From contig CAZHPV010000001.1 of NCBI GenBank assembly GCA_964534845.1, forward strand, positions 1 through 64,000: a stretch of 64,000 nucleotides of DNA, read 5' to 3'. Positions 43,389 to 52,408 of the stretch are shown here, in pieces. Under the pieces are notes generated by a model. The model was not told the DNA's origin. It did no database searches and saw only the letters and a program-made list of their open reading frames with translations. The position numbers were made by a program, and so were the translations under genes. Numbering within the stretch: the stretch's first letter is position 1; every line of letters begins with the position of its first letter. The DNA is from CALCKU01 sp964534845 (lineage in GTDB: Bacteria > Pseudomonadota > Alphaproteobacteria > Caulobacterales > Maricaulaceae).

Positions 43389-43792
43389 GGGGCTCTCTCA
43401 TGGGGGGCCGTTTAGCCATTATTCTTCACCGTTATGTAAGTCACAGTCTGTTTTGCGGCAAGCCATTTGTGACATAAACAGATTGCCTTGGACGGATTAG
43501 GCCTTAATTGCGCCCACGTCGAACTGTATATGGGCGAAAATAAGGCAAAGTCTGTCAAACCACCGCCATATTGGCCATTTATAGACTGTTTAATTCTGGG
43601 CACGTCATGGGAGGCATTATGTATAGACAAAATGGATATCGGATTTCGAAAGACCGGGCGGAGTATGCAGCGTTTGACAGTCAGGCCTTGAGGCCGGACG
43701 GGCATTCGGGTAAACCCAAGCGAGGGAAAGCTCAGGCAAGTGCAATAGTCGATAAAACACAGCCGAGCCCGAAACAGATAGGATCAAGGACA
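43389..43792 (+). other. Intergenic region upstream of chvI, no convincing gene
   Basis: 404 bp between the YggT start and chvI. An in-frame extension of chvI back to 43571 adds 74 codons with no domain, so I treat it as untranslated leader. It contains no palindrome of note and no CtrA box. It probably holds the chvIG promoter; I could not place -35 and -10 boxes with confidence. Confidence 0.4.
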
Positions 43793-44497
43793 ATGGCAAA
43801 AATCTACCTTGTCGATGATGATGAAAATATATTGACCTCAGTCTCTATGTTTTTGGAAGATCAGGGCTATGAGGTGCGTAAATTTCACGACGGGGTTACG
43901 GCTCTGGCCGCTCTTAAGGAAAGCCCGCCTGATCTGGCAGTTTTCGATGTAAAAATGCCCCGTATGGACGGGTTGGAACTTTTGCGGCGTTTGCGGCAAA
44001 GCTCAAATCTGCCAGTGATTTTCCTGACCTCGAAGGATGACGAGTTTGACGAAGCCATTGGTCTGAATATGGGCGCGGATGATTATATCAAGAAACCTTT
44101 CTCCCAACGCCTGTTAGGTGAGCGTATTAAGGCCGTATTGCGCCGGGCCCAGCTCACCAATATTGAGTTGCCTATGCCTCAAACGGGTGACGAAAAGGTC
44201 ATTAAGCGCGGCAAGCTTGTCCTGGACCCTAACCGTCATGCCTGCTCATGGGACGGACAAGCTGTGCGGCTGACAGTGACAGAATTTCTTATTTTAGAGA
44301 GTTTGGCCAAGCGTCCCGGATATGTAAAATCCCGGGATCAGCTTATGGATGCAGCTTATGAAGAACAGATTTACGTCGATGATCGTACAATTGATAGCCA
44401 TATAAAGCGTTTGCGTAAAAAGTTCCGCAAGACGGATAAGACATTCGATGGTATTGAGACACTGTATGGCGTCGGATACAAATATAAAGAAGCCTAA
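43793..44497 (+). CDS. chvI: Response regulator ChvI, OmpR family (234 aa)
   Basis: The cytoplasmic response regulator of the ChvG-ChvI envelope-stress system. Receiver domain residues: acidic pocket D8-D9 (VDDDEN), phospho-acceptor D52 (AVFDVKMPRMDG), and the Lys of DDYIKKPF. The C-terminal winged helix has the signature DDRTIDSHIKRLRKKFR, seen in short stretches. AAGGACA precedes the ATG at 43793. It overlaps chvG by 32 nt, so the pair is coupled. In alphaproteobacteria it controls envelope, exopolysaccharide and acid responses. Confidence 0.95.
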   Translation: MAKIYLVDDDENILTSVSMFLEDQGYEVRKFHDGVTALAALKESPPDLAVFDVKMPRMDGLELLRRLRQSSNLPVIFLTSKDDEFDEAIGLNMGADDYIKKPFSQRLLGERIKAVLRRAQLTNIELPMPQTGDEKVIKRGKLVLDPNRHACSWDGQAVRLTVTEFLILESLAKRPGYVKSRDQLMDAAYEEQIYVDDRTIDSHIKRLRKKFRKTDKTFDGIETLYGVGYKYKEA

Positions 44498-46295
44498 AAG
44501 CGCACAGGCTAAGGGCCGGGTTTCTCCTGCACGAGACCTTCAAGACAGGCACTTTAAAGATAGACGTCAGGGCCCGCGGCGGCCTACCGTTTTTTCGCGT
44601 CTGGCCCGTTTCATTTTTTTATCCAATCTTATCGGTTTGTTGATCCTTGTTGCCGGGGCGCTGACAATGCAGCGTTTCACTAAAGGCTTGGTTGCGGCCA
44701 AGCTTGATAATCTTAGCTCACAAGCCGAATTGATCACAACCATAATGGGCGATACGGCTACGGGTTATGGCCTAGCTGCCGAGCTGGACGTGAGCGAAGC
44801 CCGTGATGTGTTAAGTCGTGTGAAGCTCCCTGATCGGTGGCGCATACGCCTGCATGATAAAAGCGGAACCTTGATTGCCGATAGTCAGCAATTTGAAACG
44901 GACATCGCTGTCTCCCAACTCGCACCGATTGTTACAGATCCGCCACCGCCTGTCTGGCATGAAGTCTGGCGGGATAAAACAGAGCGCTGGGCAAGAAAAA
45001 CATTTCATGAATTGCCGTGGCGGGTTAAACGCCGCGATAGGTTGCGCCATAATCTCACCGGCGATATCCGTAAGGCTCTGGCCGGAGGAAAAGTCGCGGG
45101 CGAGCGCTATAACACGGATGATGAATTAATTGTTTCATTGTCTCTACCTGTCAAAAGAGTTCAACAAGTCGTCGGTGTCGTAACGCTGGAATCCAGCGAT
45201 GTTGAAAATATCGTAACAGGGGAGAGGCAGGCTTTGGCGCCCATTATTGGTCTGGCTTTGCTAGCGGCCTTATTGTCGTCTTTGGCTTTGACCCTATTTA
45301 TAGCGTTGCCAATGCGGCGCTTGGCGCGAGCCTCGGAACGGGTCATTCGGTCAGCTAAAAGCCGGGACGCGATTCCGGATTTATCTCATCGCCGAGATGA
45401 AATTGGCGACCTATCAGTGGTCATGCGCGAAATGACCAACGGACTTTATGACCGCATTAATGATATTGCGAATTTTGCCGCTGACGTCGCCCACGAAATC
45501 AAAAACCCGCTAACCTCCTTACGCTCGGCTTCTGATAGTTTACGCTCTGCGAAAACCAAGGCGCAGCGCGAGCAATTGGTTGAGATTATTCAAAGCGATG
45601 TGGCGCGTATGGACAGGTTGATTTCGGATATATCCAAAGCCTCTAAAGTGGATGCCAATTTGGCCCGCGAAGCCGCGCAGACTTTGGACGTGGGTGAAAT
45701 GCTCGAAAATCTGAGTGAATTTTATAATCAGACCCATCAGGGCAATGCTAAAATTGTATATGAGAAAGGCGCGCCCGAGATAAAGGACGCTCCAAAAACG
45801 AAAGATAGAAAAGACGCCGCCGCGACCTTATATATTCGCGGCTTTGCTGACCCTTTTGCGCAGGTCCTGCGTAATCTCATAGATAACGCCTTGACCTTTT
45901 CACCCGAAAACGGCGAAGTGCGCCTTAAGGCTGTTGCCCATTTGGATGCAGAACGAGGCGAGCGCATTATTATCACGGTTGAGGATGAGGGCGCAGGCAT
46001 ACCAAATGAGAATTTAGAGACAGTATTTGAACGCTTTTATACGGAACGACCGCAAGGGACACGTTTTGGCTCGCATTCCGGTTTAGGGTTGGCAATTTGT
46101 CGCCAGATTGTCAAAGCGCATCGCGGTGAAATATATGCCGAAAATATAACGGATAAGTCCGATAGCGATGCGGCAAATGCTCAGACAGGCGGTACGTTAA
46201 AAGGGGCGCGGTTTATCATAAATTTGCCACGTCAGTCTGTTCACGGCGGAAGCGCACATTCAAAACGCGGAAGTAGCAAACGCTCTCGGCGGTAG
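44466..46295 (+). CDS. chvG: Sensor histidine kinase ChvG (609 aa)
   Basis: The membrane sensor that phosphorylates ChvI. Two transmembrane segments bound a periplasmic domain (about residues 50-240), followed by HAMP, a HisKA dimerisation domain with the phospho-acceptor H343 in ADVAHEIKNPLTSL, and an ATPase domain with N (LRNLIDNALTFS), G1 (VEDEGAGIP) and G2 (GLGLAICRQIV) boxes. The N-terminal 40 residues are basic and hydrophilic. The start at 44466 has a weak ribosome site and overlaps chvI, consistent with translational coupling. The periplasmic domain is of stimulus-sensing type found in ChvG. Confidence 0.94.
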   Translation: MASDTNIKKPKSAQAKGRVSPARDLQDRHFKDRRQGPRRPTVFSRLARFIFLSNLIGLLILVAGALTMQRFTKGLVAAKLDNLSSQAELITTIMGDTATGYGLAAELDVSEARDVLSRVKLPDRWRIRLHDKSGTLIADSQQFETDIAVSQLAPIVTDPPPPVWHEVWRDKTERWARKTFHELPWRVKRRDRLRHNLTGDIRKALAGGKVAGERYNTDDELIVSLSLPVKRVQQVVGVVTLESSDVENIVTGERQALAPIIGLALLAALLSSLALTLFIALPMRRLARASERVIRSAKSRDAIPDLSHRRDEIGDLSVVMREMTNGLYDRINDIANFAADVAHEIKNPLTSLRSASDSLRSAKTKAQREQLVEIIQSDVARMDRLISDISKASKVDANLAREAAQTLDVGEMLENLSEFYNQTHQGNAKIVYEKGAPEIKDAPKTKDRKDAAATLYIRGFADPFAQVLRNLIDNALTFSPENGEVRLKAVAHLDAERGERIIITVEDEGAGIPNENLETVFERFYTERPQGTRFGSHSGLGLAICRQIVKAHRGEIYAENITDKSDSDAANAQTGGTLKGARFIINLPRQSVHGGSAHSKRGSSKRSRR

Positions 46296-46405
46296 GGCCG
46301 TGCAAAAAAGACACGCCCACTGATAAAATCGGAGATAATGTCATAAAATCGCTTTTCTCCGGGTCGTTTTATTGATTAATTGGTACGGTTGAAAAGAGGT
46401 TTGTT

Positions 46406-46810
46406 TTGATCGGATTAGTTATCGTAACGCATGGAGAGCTGGCTGTTGAATTACGGCGCGCTACCGAGCACGTTGTTGGACCACAGGACCATATGGAAAC
46501 CATCTGTATCGGGCCGGACGATGATATGGAACTTCGCCGTGACGATATTCGGGCCGCAGTAGAGCGGGTAAATTGCGATAAGGGTGTTATATTACTCACG
46601 GATATGTTTGGTGGGACGCCGGCCAATCTGGCTATCTCCATGCTCGATCAGGGTCGTATAGAAATTTTGGCGGGTGTTAATCTACCCATGCTTATTAAAT
46701 TGGCTGAGGCGCGTCCCTCATCGTCGCTAAACGAAGCCGCCACAAAAGCCAAAGATGCAGGTCAGCGCTATATCGCTATTGCCTCCGAAATTTTACAGCC
46801 CGGCGATTAA
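46406..46810 (+). CDS. PTS IIA component, mannose-type (134 aa)
   Basis: A cytoplasmic EIIA of the mannose superfamily, the phosphorylation step in the regulatory PTS. The active His is H9 in VTHGELA, and LLTDMFGGTPANLA is the usual core. The start is TTG at 46406, with GAGG six bases upstream. There is no sugar-specific IIBC nearby, so it is likely regulatory and linked to envelope signalling. It precedes HPr by two nt. The space of 110 nt between it and chvG contains no hprK. Confidence 0.93.
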   Translation: MIGLVIVTHGELAVELRRATEHVVGPQDHMETICIGPDDDMELRRDDIRAAVERVNCDKGVILLTDMFGGTPANLAISMLDQGRIEILAGVNLPMLIKLAEARPSSSLNEAATKAKDAGQRYIAIASEILQPGD

Positions 46811-46812
46811 CG

Positions 46813-47094
46813 ATGCCCTCTCAGCGCGTGAAACTTGTCAATAAAAGAGGATTGCATGCCCGCGCTTCGGCAAAATTTGTGAAATGCGCCGAGAGATTTG
46901 ATGCGCAGACCCAAGTGACGAGTCATAATGATGTTGGCCACGAAACTGTTATAGCTGATAGTATCATGGAAGTGCTTATGTTGGGATCGGCTTGCGGGGA
47001 AGAGATTACGATTTCCACGTCCGGGAAGGAAGCAGATCAGGCTTTACGCGCCTTAACGGAACTTGTGGCTAACCATTTTGGTGAATGTGAATGA
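46813..47094 (+). CDS. ptsH: HPr-like phosphocarrier protein (93 aa)
   Basis: The phosphocarrier of the PTS. The phospho-His is H15 in KRGLHARASAKF, and the regulatory serine position is S50 in IADSIMEVLML, where classical HPr has GKSIM. The length and helix-strand order are normal. The stop overlaps the TonB-C lipoprotein start by 4 nt (ATGA, 47091-47094). Because hprK is not adjacent, phosphorylation of S50 is not assured. It would pass phosphate from EI to the IIA protein. Confidence 0.94.
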   Translation: MPSQRVKLVNKRGLHARASAKFVKCAERFDAQTQVTSHNDVGHETVIADSIMEVLMLGSACGEEITISTSGKEADQALRALTELVANHFGECE

Positions 47095-47558
47095 GGCGCG
47101 GTCCAGTGAGATGCAGACCTGCCGGATTTACCACCACTATATTGGGCGTTTTAGGAGCCTGTCTTATTACGGGCCTTGCGGGGTGTCAGACATCGAAATC
47201 CGAAGTTTTTGATCCGCGCGGGGATTACCCGCCTGATCCGTGGGTGAAGGGATATTCTAATCCGGATGACTGTCTGGGCGGGGAGGCTTTGGCGGCCCTT
47301 AAATTTGATCTCCCGGAATATCCTCGAAAAGCGTTTAATAGTGGTCGGCAAGGTTGGACGATTATAAAGTTAGACGTAGATGCGCGCGGGGAGACAGAAA
47401 ATGTCACGATTGAGCGCAGTGTACCCGACAGATTTTTTCCAGGTCCCTCTCTTCGTGCTGTCCAAGACTGGAAATTTGCGCCCCCAAAAGATGGACCTTT
47501 AACAAACTGCCGTGTTTTGATCCGCTATCAATTTGGCTCTGTGAGTATTGGCGGATAA
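47091..47558 (+). CDS. Lipoprotein with TonB C-terminal domain (155 aa)
   Basis: A lipobox LAGC (C32) follows a signal sequence, with Gln at +2 favouring outer-membrane sorting. Residues about 65-150 are a TonB_C domain (FDLPEYPRKAFNSGRQGWTIIKLDVDARG, seen as EYPRKAFNSGRQGW and VDARGETENVTIE, then WKFAPP and RVLIRYQFG). There is no proline-rich linker and no membrane anchor at the inner membrane, unlike classical TonB. The start overlaps the HPr stop. It may bind TonB-box receptors or act as a structural variant. Function is inferred from the domain alone. Confidence 0.85.
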   Translation: MRRGPVRCRPAGFTTTILGVLGACLITGLAGCQTSKSEVFDPRGDYPPDPWVKGYSNPDDCLGGEALAALKFDLPEYPRKAFNSGRQGWTIIKLDVDARGETENVTIERSVPDRFFPGPSLRAVQDWKFAPPKDGPLTNCRVLIRYQFGSVSIGG

Positions 47559-47630
47559 AACTTTCGCACCGGTTTTAACCGAGATTAAACGTGTTTTGAG
47601 TAGCTTTCCCTAAAAGAAAAGGCTCTTTGC

Positions 47631-48725
47631 ATGGATAATTCATCTGAAGTTTCAATTTTACCCGTCATTATGTCAGGTGGGGCGGGAAGCCGGCTATGGC
47701 CTTTATCGCGAAAGGCTGCACCTAAACAGCTTTTGCCGTTATTGTCGGATAAAACCATGATCCAAGAGACCGTGGCCCGATTATCAGGCGAGATGTTTTT
47801 ACCGCCCGCCTTTATTTGCAATGCCGCTCATGCAGGAGCAATACGGGAGCAGATGGACGCTATCAACACGGAGATGGGTGCCATTATTGTCGAACCGGTT
47901 GGCCGCAATACGGCGCCTTGCGGCGCAGTCGCCGCCCTCCACGCCGAGGCCTTGAGCCAGAGTTTGGGGCGCAAAGTACTCGCGCTTCTATTACCAGCAG
48001 ATCATCACGTTAAAAAGCCTGAAGCCTTTCGACAGGCCATATCACAGGCGGTAAAAGCCGCCAGTTCGGGCCATCTTGTAACCTTTGGTATCACACCAGA
48101 TCGTCCAGAGACCGGCTATGGTTATATTGAAGCGGGTGGTCGAATTGATGAGCACGCCTTTGAAGTAAAGGCCTTTAAGGAAAAACCCGACCTTGAAACG
48201 GCCAAGACATATTTGGCCTCAGGGGGATATGCTTGGAATGCCGGTATATTTATGTTTGCGCCAGAGGCGATGTTGGCCGAGATGACGCTTCATGCCTCTG
48301 ATATAGTCGAGACATCTCGCAAATCTTATGAGGCGGGCGTCAAACAAGACGGCGTTTATCATCTGGACACCGAAATATTTTCACAGATAAAAGGTCGCTC
48401 TATTGACTATGCTGTCATGGAACCCACACGCAAAGCCGCTATTGTCCCAGCCGATATTGGCTGGACGGATATAGGGTCATTTCTGGCTTTATATGACGAG
48501 TTAAAAGATGACGACGGGCAGGCTTTTAAAGGCGATATTCTTACGCATAATGTGTCCGGTTGCCTTATTCAAACGGACGGGCCTCTGGTTGCTGCGATTG
48601 GTATTGAGGGGCTTTCAATTATCGTCGAGGACAATAAGGTTTTGGTTATGCCACTCGATCAGGCCCAGGACGTAAAAAAGATCGTAGAAGCTTTAAAAAC
48701 GGCGGATCGTCCTGACCAATTGTAG
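47631..48725 (+). CDS. manC: Mannose-1-phosphate guanylyltransferase (364 aa)
   Basis: It makes GDP-mannose from GTP and mannose-1-phosphate for surface polysaccharides or lipids. The nucleotidyltransferase motif GGAGSRLWPLSRKAAPKQLLPL (split here as GGAGSRLWPLSR and PKQLLPL) is at the N-terminus. VEPVGRNTAP and the active-site FKEKPDLETA are also present. At 364 residues it lacks the C-terminal mannose-6-phosphate isomerase cupin domain of bifunctional ManC. Upstream is the TonB-C lipoprotein, with a 72-nt gap. Confidence 0.92.
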   Translation: MDNSSEVSILPVIMSGGAGSRLWPLSRKAAPKQLLPLLSDKTMIQETVARLSGEMFLPPAFICNAAHAGAIREQMDAINTEMGAIIVEPVGRNTAPCGAVAALHAEALSQSLGRKVLALLLPADHHVKKPEAFRQAISQAVKAASSGHLVTFGITPDRPETGYGYIEAGGRIDEHAFEVKAFKEKPDLETAKTYLASGGYAWNAGIFMFAPEAMLAEMTLHASDIVETSRKSYEAGVKQDGVYHLDTEIFSQIKGRSIDYAVMEPTRKAAIVPADIGWTDIGSFLALYDELKDDDGQAFKGDILTHNVSGCLIQTDGPLVAAIGIEGLSIIVEDNKVLVMPLDQAQDVKKIVEALKTADRPDQL

Positions 48726-48834
48726 TGTTTGATAAAAAGAACGATTGTTTTATATATAGCATATTGTAATTTCCGGTATTTATCCCTATGTGCCTGTAGA
48801 CGCATAGTGTTTGAGTAAATTAACAGGATCGGAA

Positions 48835-49629
48835 ATGACCAAAGTAAACCCCAACGCCCCGACCGAAGAAACTGTCTTGGATGTGGAGCATTACACGGAC
48901 CGCCTTTTTTCTTTCAACATTAGCCGTCCGCCCAGTTTCCGTTTTCGCTCGGGTGAATTTATTATGATTGGTCTGCCCAAACGCGAAGATGAAAAGCGCC
49001 CTATTATGCGCGCTTACTCGGTCGCGAGCCCTTCATGGGATGAAAAGCTCGAGTTTTTCTCCATTAAAGTGCCTGACGGACCGCTAACCTCCCGTCTGCA
49101 AAAAATTAAAAAAGGGGATACAGTTCTCTTGGGTCGCAAACCTGTAGGGACATTGGTCTTGGATGCTCTTTTGCCGGGTAAGCGGCTTTATATGTTTTCT
49201 ACGGGAACGGGTATTGCACCTTTTGCGAGCCTAATCCGTGATCCGGAAACTTTTGAGCGTTTTGATCAGGTGATTTTAACCCACACTTGTCGCCAGCGCG
49301 CAGAGCTGTCTTATGGTTTGCGGCTTGTAAAAAGCCTTAATGAAGACCCACTTGTAGGGGAAATGATTGAGGGTAAGCTTTTACATATTACCAGTCTTAC
49401 CCGTGAGGAGCACCCGCTTAAAGGACGTATTACCACGTTAATTCAAAGTGGTGACTTGTTTAAAAACGCAGGCACACCGCCGCTTAATCCAGCGGAAGAC
49501 CGTGTCATGATTTGTGGGTCTATGGATATGATCAATGATACGAAAACCTTGGTTGAAGGGTTTGGATTAACTGAGGGGTCTAATTCCAATCCGGCGGAAT
49601 TTGTGGTTGAGAAATCTTTTGTGGGGTAG
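48835..49629 (+). CDS. Ferredoxin-NADP reductase, FAD-dependent (264 aa)
   Basis: A plant-type-unlike, bacterial-subclass ferredoxin/flavodoxin-NADP reductase. The FAD-binding stretch is RAYSVASPSWDEKLEFFS with the R-x-Y-S motif. The nicotinamide region is MFSTGTGIAPFASLIRDP, and VMICGSMDMINDTK ends the NADP domain. The C-terminal aromatic is in VVEKSFVG, a form seen in bacterial FNRs. The ATG at 48835 follows AGGATCGG; a TTG at 48811 is less good. It is convergent with lptD. Provides or returns electrons between NADPH and ferredoxin, for example against oxidative stress. Confidence 0.9.
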   Translation: MTKVNPNAPTEETVLDVEHYTDRLFSFNISRPPSFRFRSGEFIMIGLPKREDEKRPIMRAYSVASPSWDEKLEFFSIKVPDGPLTSRLQKIKKGDTVLLGRKPVGTLVLDALLPGKRLYMFSTGTGIAPFASLIRDPETFERFDQVILTHTCRQRAELSYGLRLVKSLNEDPLVGEMIEGKLLHITSLTREEHPLKGRITTLIQSGDLFKNAGTPPLNPAEDRVMICGSMDMINDTKTLVEGFGLTEGSNSNPAEFVVEKSFVG

Positions 49630-49664
49630 GCCGAATGCTTAATCACTTATAGCCGTAATTGATC

Positions 49665-52100
49665 TCACTGATCGTCAAAGTCACCCAGCGTGAGTAGTGA
49701 GACGCGTATACCTAAACCGGAATTACTCCCGACCACGCCGAGATTATTGCGGTTACGATGATAGATAAGTTCCACGCGCGTACATTCATCATCATAAATC
49801 AGGGAGAGGGATTGCCGACGGGTTATGTCGAGGTCGAGATCACGCGCAGCCCTGTAAGCCGTACTCCAGTTTTTAGCAAGACGTAGCTTGATACCCCCTG
49901 AGAGTTCTTCCGAAGGAGCATCCGGCTCCGTTGTAAAAAATGTGGTGGAATCGTCAAAGCGGAAATAGCGGGCATCGGCGGTAAAAAACCGATTTGAATA
50001 TTTTATATCCGTGTCTATCCGGCTAAAATTATTATCATTATCGTCGAAGCGTACACGTGTGGCGGAGCTGAAATTCGGCCCAAGGTCCAGTTCAAACAGA
50101 CCAATTATATCCGAGCTATCACCGGCCAGCCCTGATCCTAAAAAGAAATTGTCATCAAAATCGCTGGCATAGCTTTGACCAAGAAAGAGATGGGCGCGCT
50201 TGTCCTGATCCCAATTTGCAATAAAGGACGCGCCGAGATCAGCACGAAAACCCTCCTGCCAGAAATCAAAACCGGTGGATTTATTTGAGGACCAGAAAAG
50301 GGCTTGGTCTAGATCTATATCCAGACTGTCTTGGAACAAGGATATGGCGTTTCCATTTTCATCAAAGCGCGTAAAGTTTTCTAGATCGCCATCCCCGAAA
50401 CTTTGCGTGACTTGAACCCTCGGCTCGATAATGAAATCAGCTGTCCCGGACGATTTAATAAACGGCCAGCGTATATCCACACCGGCTTGACCTAATGTAC
50501 GGTCGAAATTTTCTGAAGACAGGTTGTCCGGTTCTATTTCAAAAAAGTCAAACCGGCCATTAGCAAAGGGTTTCACTTCAACCCCGCCCGGCGCGATAAA
50601 GTTTTTGCTCCAGTCCAAACCGCCCGTTGCGCGTAAATAATCCGTTCCGGTCTCGCGGGTCAATATTGTGGTATCCGCAAAAGTTTTAAGCCGCCCCCCG
50701 ACTAGTGGATCGGTAAGGTAGTGCTCAAACTCTATTTTGGGCGCGATAATCGGTAAAACATCATCATCTTCCCGAAAGACGGTTAACAAGCCTGTATCGT
50801 CATCTTCCAGTATTGAGGTACGCAAGCTTTGAAACCCGTAGGCGCTGGTCGAAAATCTGAAATTATCATCCTGACCGACGACAAAGGCCTGAGAGACAAG
50901 CCGCCGGCTTGCTGCATCATAGAGGCCAAATGCGTCCGGCTCTTCCTCTAGGTCATTCCGCTTTAGAAAAAGATCATCAGACGCAGCTTGAACGCCAAAG
51001 CCTAATTGCCATACGTCGTCAAGATCGAATAACCCATCTGCAAAAAAGTGGGAGCGGAATTGCCGTCCTATTATCGCCTCTTCTGGATTGGTAAACAAAG
51101 CCGCGTCATCAAAGGCATTACCGTCATTATCAAAGGCGTGGGCATATGTCAGGCTGGCATTTACATTGATCTCGCCGCGGTGAAATAGGCGCCGATAGTC
51201 GGCGTCGATTAAAGGGTTTACCCGCGTTGAAATTTGCGGGGTTAATGTGAGTTCAGAGTGATCATCTAAAGCATAATAATAGGGTGTACGGATGTTAAAC
51301 CCGCGCGCGCCGTCAACGCCGATAAAAGGGTTTAGCCAACCACCGGCCCGGTCAGCACTGGGGTCGGGATGGGCAAGATAGGGCGTATAGAGAAGGGGTA
51401 TACCTTTAAATTCGACAACAGCGTCGCGATATTCGATAAAGTTTTTATCCTGTTTTTGCGTCACTTTTCGCGCACGAATACGCCATGTGGGCGTTTTGGT
51501 TTTACCGCCTTTATCGCAAGCGTCACAGGCCGTGTAGAAAGCATTGTAAAGCGCAACGCCTTCTTCTTCATCTCTTACAACAATTTTGGAGCCTAAAACC
51601 CCGCCCTCCGGGAAGCGCGCACTAAAATTTGAGGCCGTGCCAGCCTCTAACGTATCTGATAGTTCCAATTTATCAGCATATTGGGTCGCCCCGCTTGCAT
51701 CAATCAACACCACATTGCCCGAGGCGATAACGCGCCCGGTTTCAAGCGTATAAAGCACTTCGTCGGCTCGTAATGTCCGGTCCTGATACCGGCCTTCTAC
51801 TTCGCCTTGGGCTGTAAGAACGCCGGTTGTTTCATCATTGACGAGTTCGTCGGCTTCTAGATAAATAATATTGGGATCAAAGAATGGACTGCCTTCTTCG
51901 AGCTGTAAGGGTCGGTTAGTTCCCGCAGCTGTCGTTGAAATCGTTTGGGCTTGCACAGGGCTGGCAAGCATGCTGCTTGCTAATAAAAGCGTTAAAATCG
52001 CAGGCGCAGCTTCCCTTTGGGCGACCATCTTTGTGGTTTGCGCTTTTTTGCTTTGTGCAGTTTTACTATGCGATGGGGCACTATGTTGGATATTGATCAC
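49665..52100 (-). CDS. lptD: LPS-assembly protein LptD (811 aa)
   Basis: An outer-membrane protein that inserts lipopolysaccharide in the outer leaflet, with LptE. A signal peptide (ILTLLLASSMLASPVQA) follows a basic leader of about 32 residues. The OstA-like jellyroll covers about residues 75-190 (YLEADELVNDETTGVLTAQG, TLRADEVLYTLETGRVIASG). The barrel domain follows to the end. CDACDKGG may take part in disulfides like those in E. coli LptD. The gene is alone on this strand; the usual partner surA is not downstream. Confidence 0.92.
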   Translation of the reverse strand: MINIQHSAPSHSKTAQSKKAQTTKMVAQREAAPAILTLLLASSMLASPVQAQTISTTAAGTNRPLQLEEGSPFFDPNIIYLEADELVNDETTGVLTAQGEVEGRYQDRTLRADEVLYTLETGRVIASGNVVLIDASGATQYADKLELSDTLEAGTASNFSARFPEGGVLGSKIVVRDEEEGVALYNAFYTACDACDKGGKTKTPTWRIRARKVTQKQDKNFIEYRDAVVEFKGIPLLYTPYLAHPDPSADRAGGWLNPFIGVDGARGFNIRTPYYYALDDHSELTLTPQISTRVNPLIDADYRRLFHRGEINVNASLTYAHAFDNDGNAFDDAALFTNPEEAIIGRQFRSHFFADGLFDLDDVWQLGFGVQAASDDLFLKRNDLEEEPDAFGLYDAASRRLVSQAFVVGQDDNFRFSTSAYGFQSLRTSILEDDDTGLLTVFREDDDVLPIIAPKIEFEHYLTDPLVGGRLKTFADTTILTRETGTDYLRATGGLDWSKNFIAPGGVEVKPFANGRFDFFEIEPDNLSSENFDRTLGQAGVDIRWPFIKSSGTADFIIEPRVQVTQSFGDGDLENFTRFDENGNAISLFQDSLDIDLDQALFWSSNKSTGFDFWQEGFRADLGASFIANWDQDKRAHLFLGQSYASDFDDNFFLGSGLAGDSSDIIGLFELDLGPNFSSATRVRFDDNDNNFSRIDTDIKYSNRFFTADARYFRFDDSTTFFTTEPDAPSEELSGGIKLRLAKNWSTAYRAARDLDLDITRRQSLSLIYDDECTRVELIYHRNRNNLGVVGSNSGLGIRVSLLTLGDFDDQ

Positions 52101-52408
52101 GCTTTGGCCTAAATCCCTTTTTGACTAGATAGCGAAGGGTTAGAGCAAGGTCTATGGTGATTAGCGCTAATATCCAAAAAAAAGCATGAAAAAAAGGCCA
52201 TGTTCCGGTCCTATTTAAGTGGAAAAGTCCAGCTAATATCGGCCTTTTAGGCCATATGCGATGTTTGGGGCAAGGCCTGAACCTTTGGGAAATTCGCGGT
52301 CTTCTTGGAAATTATGCTTCTGCAATGCGCCGTTATTTTGCAAGAAAATTTAACCAGAAATTAGATTTGTTTGTGTAGGGAGAGCGCTAGAAAAATAAAG
52401 CGCTTCAT
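52101..52408. promoter_or_regulatory. Divergent region lptD / T1SS with near-CtrA box
   Basis: 308 bp with no gene. TTAACCAGAAATTAG (52350-52364) matches TTAA-N7-TTAA except for the final A to G, and it lies about 45 bp before the T1SS ATPase start. AAAAGGCC (52192-52199) and GGCCTTTT (52241-52248) form an 8-bp inverted repeat with a long loop. Promoters for both genes must lie here. All regulatory calls are inferred. Confidence 0.35.

Noticed and set aside
43571..43792. A 74-codon in-frame extension of chvI.
   Set aside because: ChvI receiver domains begin at MAKIYLVDDD; the extension has no domain, and AAGGA supports 43793.
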